A stretch of 64,000 nt of DNA from Chondrinema litorale (GCF_026250525.1 NZ_CP111048.1:124001-188000); one strand, 5' to 3'; positions 27,560-36,955 are shown, counted from the first letter of the stretch. Notes: generated from the letters alone by a model not told the origin. A program made the numbers and translations.

Positions 27560-28894
27560 ATGAAAGTAATCTGGTTGTTGGTGTTTTTTTTAAAGTTTAG
27601 CTGCAACACACCAGTTGTTAGTCCCCCGGAAAAAGCGATTGCATTTCCCGGAGCAGAAGGTTATGGCAAATATGCATCTGGAGGTAGAGGCGGAAAAGTA
27701 TGGATAGTTACCAACCTAAATGATTCAGGTCCAGGAAGTTTTAGAGAAGCCATTCAAGCTAAAGGAGCGCGTATTATTACTTTTGCAATTTCTGGCAATA
27801 TTCAATTAAAATCTAGACTAGAAATTAAAAACAGCGATCTCACCATTACAGGTCAAACTGCTCCTGGCGATGGAATTTGCATTAGAGATTATCCGATGGT
27901 AATTAAAGCTAACAATGTAATTATTAGATACATGCGCTTTCGATTAGGCGATGTTTCTAAAATTGAAGATGATGCTTTTAAGGCCAACAAAGTAAATAAT
28001 GTAATTGTAGATCACTGTTCGGTAAGTTGGTCTACAGACGAATGTGCTTCTTTTTACGACAATACCAACTTCACTATGCAATGGAGTATTATTTCAGAAA
28101 GCTTAAATAAATCTGTGCATAGTAAAGGAGAACATGGTTATGGTGGTATTTGGGGTGGTATGCAAGCAACTTTTCACCACAATTTATTGGCTCATCATAA
28201 AAGTAGAAATCCAAGGTTTCAAGGAGCTCGCTACCATAAAAAGCCAGAAGCTGAGCTGGCAGATTTTAGAAACAATGTAATCTATAATTGGAAATCTAAC
28301 AGCTCTTATGGAGGTGAAGAGGGAAATTATAATCTGGTAAACAATTACTATAAATCTGGGCCAGCCACCAAAAAATCGGTGAGTAAAAGAATTCTAAATC
28401 CATTTGAACCCTATGGTAATTTTTATCTGAAAGGGAATTTTATGGAGAATTATCCAAATGTAAGTGCCAATAACTGGGAAGGTGTAGATTGTGAAGAGCC
28501 AACAAAGGCAAAAGTTACAACCGAATTTAATACCATTGATATTGATTTTCAGTCTGCAAAAGAAGCTTACAAGCTTGTACTTGCATACAGTGGTTGTTCT
28601 TTAAATAGAGATGATATTGATAAGCGAATAATTGAAGAAGTAACAAATGGCACTGCTCATTATGGTGAGCTTAAAGATGGCATTATTAATTCGCAGGAAG
28701 AAGTAGGTGCTTGGCCTAAACTCACTTCTCAACCAGCTCAATTAGATACCGATCATGATGGCATGCCAGACAACTGGGAAAAAGTAAACGGACTAAACAA
28801 AAGTGATGCGTCTGATGCATCGCTATATACACTTAGTGAAAATTACACCAATGTAGAAGAGTATTTAAATAGTATTGTAAATCCTATTCCCTAA
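27560..28894 (+). CDS. Pectate lyase family 1 lipoprotein
   Basis: The 444-residue protein has a lipoprotein-type signal (LLVFFLKFSC then NTP). A right-handed beta-helix follows: AFPGAEGYGKYASGGRGGKV, IITFAISGNIQLKSRLEIKN, TITGQTAPGDGICIRD, VIIRYMRFRLGD, VIVDHCSVSWSTDECASFYD and HHKSRNPRFQGARYH, the last with the candidate catalytic Arg of PL1. A short C-terminal region has a calcium-binding-like DTDHDGMPDNWE repeat. PL1 cleaves polygalacturonate by beta-elimination, needing calcium, and leaves unsaturated ends, which the GH105 enzyme encoded next removes. Confidence 0.92.
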   Translation: MKVIWLLVFFLKFSCNTPVVSPPEKAIAFPGAEGYGKYASGGRGGKVWIVTNLNDSGPGSFREAIQAKGARIITFAISGNIQLKSRLEIKNSDLTITGQTAPGDGICIRDYPMVIKANNVIIRYMRFRLGDVSKIEDDAFKANKVNNVIVDHCSVSWSTDECASFYDNTNFTMQWSIISESLNKSVHSKGEHGYGGIWGGMQATFHHNLLAHHKSRNPRFQGARYHKKPEAELADFRNNVIYNWKSNSSYGGEEGNYNLVNNYYKSGPATKKSVSKRILNPFEPYGNFYLKGNFMENYPNVSANNWEGVDCEEPTKAKVTTEFNTIDIDFQSAKEAYKLVLAYSGCSLNRDDIDKRIIEEVTNGTAHYGELKDGIINSQEEVGAWPKLTSQPAQLDTDHDGMPDNWEKVNGLNKSDASDASLYTLSENYTNVEEYLNSIVNPIP

Positions 28895-28924
28895 ATAAAA
28901 GGGGATTAAAAATATTGCAAATAT

Positions 28925-30145
28925 ATGCTGTTACCACACAAAAAATTCAGAATTACGATACTTGTTTTGCTTGTAACGCTGCCAATGTTATGGGTATTTA
29001 CAGGATTCAAGAATGAAGTAATTCGTGAAATACCTAAAGACAAAAAATGGTCTGAACGGATGGCTCTTTCCATTATGATGAGAAACCCGAGTCCGCTACA
29101 ATTGGATTTTAGAGAGACTCCTAAATGGGAATACACTCAGGGATTGGTTTTAAAATCAATTGAAAAACTGAGCAATGTTACCAAAGACAAAAGCTATCAG
29201 CAATATGTGGAGAAGTATGCAGACGAAATGATAGATGCTAAAGGCGAAATTGCTACTTACAATATCACCGATTTTAATATCGACAGAATAAACCCGGGCA
29301 GAATTCTCTTTAAAGTTTATAATGAAACAAAAGAAGAGAAATATAAAATTGCTATAGAAACATTAAGAGAGCAATTAAAATGGCAACCCAGAACCAAAGA
29401 AGGAGGTTTTTGGCATAAACTCAGATATCCATGGCAAATGTGGTTAGATGGACTTTATATGGGCTCTCCTTTTTATGCAGAGTATGCCAAAATAAACAAT
29501 GAAACCGAAGCTTTCGACGATATTGCTAAGCAATTTATTCTGATTGAAAAATACACCAGAGATGAAAAAACTGGTTTGTTATACCACGGTTGGGATGAGA
29601 GCCACCTACAAGACTGGTCTAACGACAAAACAGGAAAATCTTTAAATTTTTGGGGCAGAGCAATGGGTTGGTATGCAATGGCTTTGGTAGATGTATTAGA
29701 TTATTTTCCGGCAGATCATCCTCAAAGAGCAGAGTTAATCACTATATTAAATAGAACTATTGAAGCAGTAGAAAAATATCAAGACAGTGAAAGTGGTGTG
29801 TGGTATCAGGTATTAGACCAAGGAGATAAAAAAGGCAATTATTTAGAAGCATCAGGCTCTTGTATGTTTGTATATGCCATTGCTAAAGGAGTTAACAAAG
29901 GATACTTAGATAAAAAGTATATAAAAGTTGCAGAAAAAGGTTACGAAGGAGTTTTAAACGAATTTGTAGAAGTAAATGAAGACAATGGCGAAGTACATAT
30001 TCATAATGTTTGTGCGGTAGCAGGTTTAGGTGGAGATGGAAACAGAAGCGGCACATACGAATACTATGTAAATGAACCAAAAAGAAGCAACGACCCTAAA
30101 GCGACAGGTCCATTTATTCAAGCAAGTTTAGAATTAAATAAATAA
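28925..30145 (+). CDS. Unsaturated uronyl hydrolase, glycoside hydrolase family 105
   Basis: The 406-residue protein has a hydrophobic N-terminus (ITILVLLVTLPMLWVFTGF), a signal peptide or membrane anchor, then an (alpha/alpha)6 barrel. YPWQMWLDGLYMGSPFYAEY carries the family Asp that hydrates the unsaturated sugar, and SGVWYQVLDQGDKKGNYLEASGSCMFVYA is typical of GH105/GH88. It removes delta-4,5-unsaturated galacturonyl residues from oligosaccharides produced by pectate lyase. It starts 30 nt after the PL1 gene and ends before a terminator. Confidence 0.92.
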   Translation: MLLPHKKFRITILVLLVTLPMLWVFTGFKNEVIREIPKDKKWSERMALSIMMRNPSPLQLDFRETPKWEYTQGLVLKSIEKLSNVTKDKSYQQYVEKYADEMIDAKGEIATYNITDFNIDRINPGRILFKVYNETKEEKYKIAIETLREQLKWQPRTKEGGFWHKLRYPWQMWLDGLYMGSPFYAEYAKINNETEAFDDIAKQFILIEKYTRDEKTGLLYHGWDESHLQDWSNDKTGKSLNFWGRAMGWYAMALVDVLDYFPADHPQRAELITILNRTIEAVEKYQDSESGVWYQVLDQGDKKGNYLEASGSCMFVYAIAKGVNKGYLDKKYIKVAEKGYEGVLNEFVEVNEDNGEVHIHNVCAVAGLGGDGNRSGTYEYYVNEPKRSNDPKATGPFIQASLELNK

Positions 30146-30159
30146 GTTAATAGAGTTAT

Positions 30160-30195
30160 AGCAACATGCTTGATATTTTAAGTGTGTTGCTTTTT
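30160..30195 (+). terminator. Terminator after the GH105 gene
   Basis: A 12-bp stem (30160-30171 and 30180-30191, arms AGCAACATGCTT/AAGTGTGTTGCT with two G-T pairs) and 8-nt loop is followed by T5. It lies just before the GH28 start, so read-through may supply GH28. Confidence 0.8.
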
Positions 30196-30206
30196 AAATC
30201 TTTGAT

Positions 30207-31625
30207 ATGAATCGTTCTACATTTAATATATTCTGTTGCATCATCTGCCTTGGTGTATTTGCATGTAACAAAGCTAATTATCCTAAAGAAGAGGAGCCTG
30301 ACAACTGGAAACAGTTAGAAGCCATTCTTGACGAAATTAAGGTTCCAGAATTTCCAGATAAAACCTATTTGGTTACAGATTTTGGAGCTGTGGCAGATGG
30401 AACCATAGACTGTACCGAAGCCATTAATACTGCGATTACAAAATGTAGTGAAGAAGGAGGAGGAAAAGTAGTTGTACCTGCTGGTAAATATTTTTCAGGA
30501 GCCATTCATCTCAAAAGTAATGTAAACCTCCATTTAGAAAAAGATGCTACCATCTTATTTTCTACAGACCCGAAAGCGTATATGCCAGTAGTTTACACTC
30601 GCTGGGAGGGTGTTGAACTGATGAATTATTCTTCTTTGGTTTATGCCTACGAAGCCGAAAACATCGCTGTTACTGGAGAAGGCACATTAGACGGACAAGC
30701 AACTGCCGACAATTGGTGGAAATGGAAAGGTAGAAAAGATTATGGTTATGTTGAAGGTGAACCGAGCCAACTTTCTGCCGGAAATAAAGATAAATTGATG
30801 GCATTGGGTAAAGAAGGAGTTCCTGTAGAAGATAGAGTTTTTGGCGATGGTTTTTATTTGAGACCTCAATTTGTGCAGCCTTATAAGTGCAAGAATGTTT
30901 TAATTGAAGGAATAAAAATACAAAACTCACCAATGTGGGTGTTAAATCCGGTATTGTGTACCAATGTAACTATAAAAGGAGTAACTGTAGAGAGCCAAGG
31001 ACCTAATTCAGATGGTTGTGATCCAGAGTCTTGTAAGAATGTACTTATTAAAAATTGCTTCTTTAACACAGGTGATGATTGTATCGCTATAAAATCTGGA
31101 AGAAATGAAGATGGTAGAAGAGTAAATGTGGCTAGTGAAAATATTATCATTCAAAATTGCCAAATGGCAAATGGGCATGGTGGTGTGGTAATTGGTAGTG
31201 AGGCATCTGGTGGAGTAAAAAATGTATTTGCCGAAAACTGTAAAATGGACAGTCCTGAGTTAGATCGTGTTTTGAGAATAAAGACTTCGTCTAAAAGAGG
31301 AGGAGTTATTGAAAACATCTTTATGAGAAACGTAGAAGTTGGGCAAGTAAAAGAGCAAGTCGTAAGAGTAAACATGTTTTACGAAGATCCGGGAGAATAT
31401 ATGCCAACAGTGAGAAACATAGAAGTTAAAAACCTCACTGTAAAACACGGTGGTAAAATTGGTGTATTAGCAGAAGCTTATAAAGAGTCGCCAATAGAAA
31501 ATATAAGGCTGGTAGATTGTACAATTGATGATGTAAAGGTGCCTTACAAACTCTCAAATGTAGAAGGTTTAAAGTTCGAAAATGTAAAAATTAATGGCGA
31601 AACACTTCCAGAAGTTGTGGAGTAA
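30207..31625 (+). CDS. Polygalacturonase, glycoside hydrolase family 28, lipoprotein
   Basis: The 472-residue protein has a lipoprotein signal with Cys in CLGVFAC then NKANYPKEEEPD, an acidic surface-export signal. It is a beta-helix with the full GH28 active site: NSD in GPNSDGCDPE (Asp269), the Asp pair in NTGDDCIAIKSG (Asp290, Asp291), GHG in NGHGGVVIGSE (His324) and RIK in VLRIKTSSKRGG. It hydrolyses alpha-1,4-galacturonan or a rhamnogalacturonan bond, by inversion. It closes the pectin cluster, complementing the lyase route. Confidence 0.94.
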   Translation: MNRSTFNIFCCIICLGVFACNKANYPKEEEPDNWKQLEAILDEIKVPEFPDKTYLVTDFGAVADGTIDCTEAINTAITKCSEEGGGKVVVPAGKYFSGAIHLKSNVNLHLEKDATILFSTDPKAYMPVVYTRWEGVELMNYSSLVYAYEAENIAVTGEGTLDGQATADNWWKWKGRKDYGYVEGEPSQLSAGNKDKLMALGKEGVPVEDRVFGDGFYLRPQFVQPYKCKNVLIEGIKIQNSPMWVLNPVLCTNVTIKGVTVESQGPNSDGCDPESCKNVLIKNCFFNTGDDCIAIKSGRNEDGRRVNVASENIIIQNCQMANGHGGVVIGSEASGGVKNVFAENCKMDSPELDRVLRIKTSSKRGGVIENIFMRNVEVGQVKEQVVRVNMFYEDPGEYMPTVRNIEVKNLTVKHGGKIGVLAEAYKESPIENIRLVDCTIDDVKVPYKLSNVEGLKFENVKINGETLPEVVE

Positions 31626-31667
31626 AAGAGATTCATAAATTTTTTTATAGGTTAAGGTTGTTACGTG

Positions 31668-31710
31668 AAATCCCCTTATTTGGCTCAAATTCGCCGATTA
31701 GGGGTTTTTT
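31668..31710 (+). terminator. Terminator after the GH28 gene
   Basis: CCCCT (31672-31676) pairs with AGGGG (31700-31704), extended by AAA/TTT with one mismatch; a small inner GGC/GCC stem sits in the loop. Six T follow at 31705-31710. Confidence 0.65.
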
Positions 31711-31756
31711 ATGGGTCAAAAACTGATTTTCGGGCAAAAAAAATTTAAGAAAAATA

Positions 31757-31776
31757 TTTAGCGAAATTTCGCTAAA
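31757..31776. promoter_or_regulatory. 20-bp perfect palindrome, operator upstream of the malate synthase gene
   Basis: TTTAGCGAAATTTCGCTAAA reads the same on both strands and lies 13 nt before the -7 element, where it would overlap the -33 region. This position suits a dimeric repressor or activator. The regulator is not identified. Confidence 0.7.
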
Positions 31777-31789
31777 AGAAAAATTACGC

Positions 31790-31797
31790 TATATTTG
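31790..31797 (+). promoter_or_regulatory. -7 promoter element of the malate synthase gene
   Basis: TATATTTG matches TAnnTTTG exactly and lies 29 nt before the start codon, a normal spacing for this phylum. Confidence 0.6.
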
Positions 31798-31826
31798 CAT
31801 CAAGTTACAATTTAAAATATACTATA

Positions 31827-33440
31827 ATGATTAGTGCAGCAGCCAAAACCTACGCAACACCAGAGCAAATGAAGATTACAGGTAAGTTTAAAAATGAATT
31901 TGCCGATGTTTTGACGGAAGAAGCTTGCAGTTTTTTACTATCACTACATCTGCGTTTCAATGATAAGCGCAAAGACTTGCTGAGACTCAGAGAACTGAGA
32001 CAAACTGATCTGGATAATGGTAAGATGCCTGGCTTCCTTCCAGAAACAAAAAGTATTAGGGAAGGAGACTGGACAGTCGCCCCAATTCCAGAAGACTTGC
32101 AAGATCGAAGAGTCGAAATTACAGGTCCAGTTGATCGCAAAATGGTAATCAATGCTTTAAATTCTGGAGCAAAGATTTTTATGGCAGACTTTGAAGACAG
32201 CAATTCGCCATCTTGGTTAAACAACATTCAAGGTCAAATCAATTTGAGAGATGCTATTAGAAAAGAGATTTCTTATGTGCATCCGAAAACGGGAAAATCT
32301 TATGAGTTAAACGAAGAAGTCGCTGTATTAATGGTTCGCCCAAGAGGTTGGCATTTACCAGAAAAGCACATACTAATACATGGCGAACCCATGAGTGCCG
32401 GACTCGTAGATTTTGGATTGTATTTTTTCCATAATGCGAAATATTTATTGGCTAATGGCAGTGGCCCGTATTTCTATTTGCCAAAAATGGAAAGCCACAA
32501 AGAAGCCAGATTATGGAATGAGGTTTTTGTATATGTACAAAAGGAATTGGGCATTCCTCAAAAATCAATAAAAGCAACTGTATTAATTGAGACCATTTTG
32601 GCAAGTTTCGAACTCAATGAGATTTTGTATGAATTGAAAGATCATTCGGCAGGATTGAACTGTGGCAGGTGGGATTATATTTTCTCATATATCAAACGCT
32701 TCCGAAATAAGCCGGGCTTTGTTTTGCCAGATCGCGCCCAAGTGGGTATGACGGTTCCATTTATGAAAGCCTACTCTCAATTGGTAATTAAAACTTGCCA
32801 CAAAAGAGAAGTGCATGCAATGGGAGGTATGGCTGCTCAAATTCCGATAAAGAATGATGAAGAAGCTAACCAAAAAGCCATTGAGAAAGTACGCAACGAT
32901 AAAATTCGCGAAGCCAGAGATGGTCACGATGGTACTTGGGTTGCACACCCCGGTTTAGTGCCAGTAGCTATGGCAGTTTTTGATGAATATATGCCAAATC
33001 GAAATCAGATTGATAAGAAGCGCGAAGATGTGCAAGTGAGCGAAGCAGATTTGGTTACACCAGCAAAAGGCACCATTACAGAAAATGGTTTGAGAACCAA
33101 CATCAATGTAGGCATTCTCTATATTGAAAGTTGGCTAAGAGGAAATGGTGCTGCGGCAATCTATCATCTAATGGAAGATGCTGCTACTGCTGAAATCTCC
33201 CGAACTCAAATCTGGCAATGGATTAAAAATCAGGCTACTTTAGAAGATGGCAGACAAATCACCCGAGACTTGTACGAATCTTTAAAAGTAGAAGAGCTCG
33301 AAAAGATTAAAGCTTATGTGGGAGAAGATATCTATGAGAATGGACACTTCTCCAAGGCAACAGATCTTTTTGATAAGTTAGTGTTAAATGAGGAGTTCGA
33401 AGAATTTCTTACACTACCAGCTTATTACCTGATTGACTAA
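31827..33440 (+). CDS. aceB: Malate synthase A
   Basis: The 537-residue protein has the length and motifs of malate synthase A: the N-terminal RFNDKRKDLLRLRELRQTDL, EITGPVDRKMVINALNSGAK, FMADFEDSNSPSWLNNIQGQ, VLIETILASFELNEILYEL and NCGRWDYIFSYIKRFRNKPG, with TWVAHPGLVPVAMAVFDEYM near the active site. It joins glyoxylate and acetyl-CoA to malate, the second glyoxylate-shunt step. Isocitrate lyase follows 229 nt later on the same strand. A 20-bp palindrome and a clear promoter precede it. The shunt lets cells grow on acetate or fatty acids. Confidence 0.96.
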   Translation: MISAAAKTYATPEQMKITGKFKNEFADVLTEEACSFLLSLHLRFNDKRKDLLRLRELRQTDLDNGKMPGFLPETKSIREGDWTVAPIPEDLQDRRVEITGPVDRKMVINALNSGAKIFMADFEDSNSPSWLNNIQGQINLRDAIRKEISYVHPKTGKSYELNEEVAVLMVRPRGWHLPEKHILIHGEPMSAGLVDFGLYFFHNAKYLLANGSGPYFYLPKMESHKEARLWNEVFVYVQKELGIPQKSIKATVLIETILASFELNEILYELKDHSAGLNCGRWDYIFSYIKRFRNKPGFVLPDRAQVGMTVPFMKAYSQLVIKTCHKREVHAMGGMAAQIPIKNDEEANQKAIEKVRNDKIREARDGHDGTWVAHPGLVPVAMAVFDEYMPNRNQIDKKREDVQVSEADLVTPAKGTITENGLRTNINVGILYIESWLRGNGAAAIYHLMEDAATAEISRTQIWQWIKNQATLEDGRQITRDLYESLKVEELEKIKAYVGEDIYENGHFSKATDLFDKLVLNEEFEEFLTLPAYYLID

Positions 33441-33483
33441 AATTCTGATTTAGAAAACCAATTCATTTAAAGCAAAATCAATT

Positions 33484-33596
33484 GTATACGAAAGTATACC
33501 TGATACTTTATTGCCTTTTAAATAGAAATACACTTTAAATAATCACTTAGCTGCAGCATGTGATTCTCTAATGCTTTTATCTTTTGGTAAAAGATA
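33484..33596 (+). promoter_or_regulatory. Structured leader upstream of isocitrate lyase
   Basis: The 229-nt gap contains overlapping inverted repeats: GTATAC at 33484-33489 and 33494-33499, competing with AAAGTAT/ATACTTT at 33491-33497 and 33503-33509, then AATCAC/GTGATT at 33541-33546 and 33560-33565, and TATCTTTT/AAAAGATA at 33578-33585 and 33589-33596. They may be regulatory RNA or simply AT-rich chance repeats. Confidence 0.4.
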
Positions 33597-33669
33597 CTGA
33601 TCAACTTTTGCCATGTTTTAAAAATCACCTTAGTCCTTATTCTTTTATCAATTAATTATTTTGAATATC

Positions 33670-34950
33670 ATGGAAAAGAACACCAATATTATGGATTTGA
33701 AAACTTCTTGGGAGAACAATCCACGCTGGGAAGGTATCACCAGACCTTATACTGCTAAAGAAGTAATTAGTTTAAGAGGAACTGTGCATATCGAACATTC
33801 ACTTGCCAGATTGGGGGCCGAAAAACTTTGGAAACGCCTCAAAAGTCAAGATTTTGTTGCAGGTCTTGGTGCACTTACTGGCAATCAGGCAGTACAAGAA
33901 GTTACAGCTGGCTTACAAGCAATTTACTTAAGTGGCTGGCAGGTAGCAGCAGATGCAAACCTTTCTGGCGAAATGTATCCAGATCAGTCTTTGTATCCTG
34001 CCAATTCTGTACCTATGGTAGTTAAAAGAATTAATAATGCATTAATGCGAAGAGATCAGATTAATGCATTAAACGGAGACAACAGCATCGACTGGATGGT
34101 ACCGATAGTTGCAGATGCAGAAGCTGGTTTTGGTGGAAATCTAAATGCTTTCGAATTGATGAAGGGGATGATAGAAGCAGGTGCAGCAGGTGTTCATTTT
34201 GAGGATCAATTGTCTTCTGCGAAAAAATGTGGCCATTTAGGTGGAAAGGTTTTAGTACCTACACAAGAAGCCATTAATAAATTAGTAGCAGCCAGATTAG
34301 CAACAGACGTTTGTGATGTGCCTACATTAATTATTGCCAGAACAGATGCGGATGCAGCTACATTAATTACTTCTGATGTAGACGATAGAGATCATAAATT
34401 TATTACTGGACAAAGAAGTTCTGAAGGTTTCTATTTCGTGAAAAACGGCATAGATCAAGGCATTGACAGAGGCTTGGCTTATGCACCTTATTCAGACTTA
34501 TTGTGGATGGAAACATCTAATCCAGATATTGGCTATGCGCGTGAGTTTGCTCAAGCAATCCACGAGAAGTTTCCGGGTAAGATGTTGGCTTATAACTGCT
34601 CTCCATCTTTCAATTGGGCTGCTCATTTGAGCATAAAAGAGATGGAAACATTTAGAGAAGAGTTGGCTGAGTTAGGCTATAAATTCCAGTTTATTACACT
34701 GGCAGGTTTCCATGCTTTAAATACTTCTATGTTCGAGTTATCATTAGCTTACAAGCAAAGAGGTATGGCAGGTTATTCTGAACTTCAAGAGAGAGAATTT
34801 GCTTTGCAGTCTAGTGGTTTCAAAGCAGTTAAACATCAGACATTTGTTGGTACTGGTTATTTCGATGCAGTACAAAATATAGTACAACAAGGCTCTAGTT
34901 CTACTACTGCTATGGAAGGTAGTACAGAAACTGCGCAGTTTGTACATTAA
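33670..34950 (+). CDS. aceA: Isocitrate lyase
   Basis: An in-frame TTG lies at 33661, but ATG at 33670 gives the product MEKNTNIMDLKTSWENNPRW and is preferred (about 426 residues). The catalytic loop SSAKKCGHLGGK is intact, with the Cys of KKCGH, and WMVPIVADAEAGFGGNLNAFEL and LIIARTDADAATLITSDVD are typical of the PEP mutase-like fold. It splits isocitrate into glyoxylate and succinate. With the preceding malate synthase it forms a complete glyoxylate shunt. It may be cotranscribed with malate synthase or have its own promoter in the structured gap. A strong hairpin follows. Confidence 0.96.
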   Translation: MEKNTNIMDLKTSWENNPRWEGITRPYTAKEVISLRGTVHIEHSLARLGAEKLWKRLKSQDFVAGLGALTGNQAVQEVTAGLQAIYLSGWQVAADANLSGEMYPDQSLYPANSVPMVVKRINNALMRRDQINALNGDNSIDWMVPIVADAEAGFGGNLNAFELMKGMIEAGAAGVHFEDQLSSAKKCGHLGGKVLVPTQEAINKLVAARLATDVCDVPTLIIARTDADAATLITSDVDDRDHKFITGQRSSEGFYFVKNGIDQGIDRGLAYAPYSDLLWMETSNPDIGYAREFAQAIHEKFPGKMLAYNCSPSFNWAAHLSIKEMETFREELAELGYKFQFITLAGFHALNTSMFELSLAYKQRGMAGYSELQEREFALQSSGFKAVKHQTFVGTGYFDAVQNIVQQGSSSTTAMEGSTETAQFVH

Positions 34951-34966
34951 AAAAAATCACAATTTT

Positions 34967-35002
34967 ATATGAAGATACAGACATTTGTTTGTATCTTCAT
35001 AT
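34967..35002. terminator. Long perfect hairpin after isocitrate lyase
   Basis: A 13-bp perfect stem ATATGAAGATACA/TGTATCTTCATAT (34967-34979, 34990-35002) has a 10-nt loop. No T run follows on the plus strand. A third partial copy, ATATGAAGATA, lies at 35010-35020. Confidence 0.55.
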
Positions 35003-35038
35003 CAAGTAAATATGAAGATAAATAAATAATTAGATTTA

Positions 35039-35383
35039 ATGAATCCATTTTTACGTGTATTCACCAGCTTTATAAAAGCAGAACACGACTATCATTATCA
35101 ACAACTAGAGAAAGGCTCTATTTTTAGAGCCCAATCATACTGCCCACATCAACAGTATGATGAATGTACCCCGTTAAGCATATCTAAGTTTTTAATCAAA
35201 AGCTATTTTAGTACCAATGCCAGCATTTCTGGCGTTATTAATACAAGGCATACATCTCGGTGGTGTGGTATCAATCACACTTTGGCTTATGTAATGTACA
35301 AGAGATTGAGATTCATTACGAGCCGACATTTTTATCTCAAAAGTAATCTTATTGGCAACAGTATAATAGCGGGTTCAGGTTAG
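35039..35383 (+). CDS. Short open frame of doubtful coding status
   Basis: A 114-codon frame starts with ATG after the hairpin. The product MNPFLRVFTSFIKAEHDY... has no recognised domain, no signal peptide, several Cys and His residues and little sign of the local codon pattern. Nothing in its neighbours requires it. It could be a small unknown gene or simply chance open frame in the 587-nt gap between isocitrate lyase and the porin gene. Confidence 0.25.
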   Translation: MNPFLRVFTSFIKAEHDYHYQQLEKGSIFRAQSYCPHQQYDECTPLSISKFLIKSYFSTNASISGVINTRHTSRWCGINHTLAYVMYKRLRFITSRHFYLKSNLIGNSIIAGSG

Positions 35384-35537
35384 CCCTTTATCTGTCTATT
35401 TATTGTAAAAGATTACTAACAGTTGGTTTATCCAAATTGCTGTTATAGTGAAATAATTATGTCTACTTGTTAAACAGAAATTTAATTTCTGAACCTGGTA
35501 AATCTATGGCATTTGTAAAAAACTCTTTTACCTTAAA

Positions 35538-36911
35538 ATGATACGCTTATTCCTTATTTCATTTACAATTTGTTTATTTTTTAGTTTTAATAAATTGCAG
35601 GCTCAAGGATCAGACATTTATGGTTCTGGTTTAAAGATCAATCTCAACGATGAAGGATCTAAATATGTAAGATTCTTGGTATGGAGCCAATTTTGGCTCA
35701 AAGTAACAGATAATAATCCGGGCACGATTGTAAATAATACTCCAGAAAACACTAGTACAGATATTGGTATCCGTCGTTCTCGTTTTTTAACCTATGCACA
35801 AATTGCTCCTAGGTTTATTATTCTTTCTCACTGGGGTATTAATAACCAATCTTATATAAATGGTGGAGTTCCCGGAGGCTCGTCTTCTTACGGTGGATAT
35901 GGTCCCGGCAAAAAGCCACACTTGTTTTTACACGATGCCTATGTAGAATATACAGTAATTTCTAAAAAACTGTATATAGGTTCAGGTTTGCATTATTGGA
36001 ATGGCCTTTCTCGATTATCTCAAGGAAGTACCCTATCTTTTTTAACAATAGATGCTCCTATATTTAATTGGCCATTGATAGAAACTACAGATCAGTTTGG
36101 TAGACAAATCGGTATGTATGCAAAAGGTGATTTAGGTAAAGTTGAATATCACTTGGCATTAAATAAGCCCTTTTCTTCTAATAGTATTGCCAGTAGTTTA
36201 GATATGATAAATTATGGAGCAATAGCTCCTTCTGGTGATGGTGTGGCTGTAAATGCAGCTAATAATAGTTGGGCTTTGCAAGGTTATGCTGCCTATCAGT
36301 TTTGGGATAAAGAATCGAACCTATTACCATTTAGAGTAGGTACTTATTTAGGAACAAAAAAAGTATTAAATATAGGGGCTGGTTTTCATTATCACCCAAG
36401 TGCAACGGCAAGTTCGATACTTGGTGCAGAAAGCGAACTGGTTGACATAGAAAACCACAACATCAATCTATTTAGTGCAGATATTTTCTGTGATACACCA
36501 ATAGGAGAAAATGGATCAGCCATTACACTTTATGGAGTGTATTATAATTATGATTTTGGCCCCGATTATTTGAGAAATGTAGGTATTCTAAATATCGCAC
36601 AAACCGGTGGTAACACGCAACCTACAATAGGAACAGGCGAGATATTTTATGCACAGGCTGGATATGCTTTACCAAAAATGAATAAAGGTATGCGTTTACA
36701 GCCATTTGGAGCTTACACCTATAAAAATTTTGAAGCCCTTAATAGTTCATCAGGACAGTTTGATTTAGGAATGAACCTATTTTTGGAAGGTCATCATTCT
36801 AAAATCACTTTACAATATTCAACCAGACCAGTATACAATGCCGATGGTAACAGAAATGATGATGATCCAACTAAAGATCAGCTTACCTTACAGGCTACAG
36901 TATACCTGTAA
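35538..36911 (+). CDS. Outer-membrane porin-like beta-barrel protein
   Basis: The 457-residue protein has a signal peptide (ISFTICLFFSFNKLQAQ) and a body of alternating polar and aromatic strands with Gly/Asn/Ser-rich turns, ending DQLTLQATVYL with a hydrophobic C-terminal strand. The motif DIGIRRSRFLTYAQIAPRFIILSHWGINN resembles phosphate-selective porin-like families. It is encoded just before a two-gene sodium:solute symporter, so it probably lets the same small organic solute through the outer membrane. The substrate is inferred. Confidence 0.75.
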   Translation: MIRLFLISFTICLFFSFNKLQAQGSDIYGSGLKINLNDEGSKYVRFLVWSQFWLKVTDNNPGTIVNNTPENTSTDIGIRRSRFLTYAQIAPRFIILSHWGINNQSYINGGVPGGSSSYGGYGPGKKPHLFLHDAYVEYTVISKKLYIGSGLHYWNGLSRLSQGSTLSFLTIDAPIFNWPLIETTDQFGRQIGMYAKGDLGKVEYHLALNKPFSSNSIASSLDMINYGAIAPSGDGVAVNAANNSWALQGYAAYQFWDKESNLLPFRVGTYLGTKKVLNIGAGFHYHPSATASSILGAESELVDIENHNINLFSADIFCDTPIGENGSAITLYGVYYNYDFGPDYLRNVGILNIAQTGGNTQPTIGTGEIFYAQAGYALPKMNKGMRLQPFGAYTYKNFEALNSSSGQFDLGMNLFLEGHHSKITLQYSTRPVYNADGNRNDDDPTKDQLTLQATVYL

Positions 36912-36955
36912 AATGCCAAAAATTAACTATCTTAATCTTTCATCAATTAAATAAT

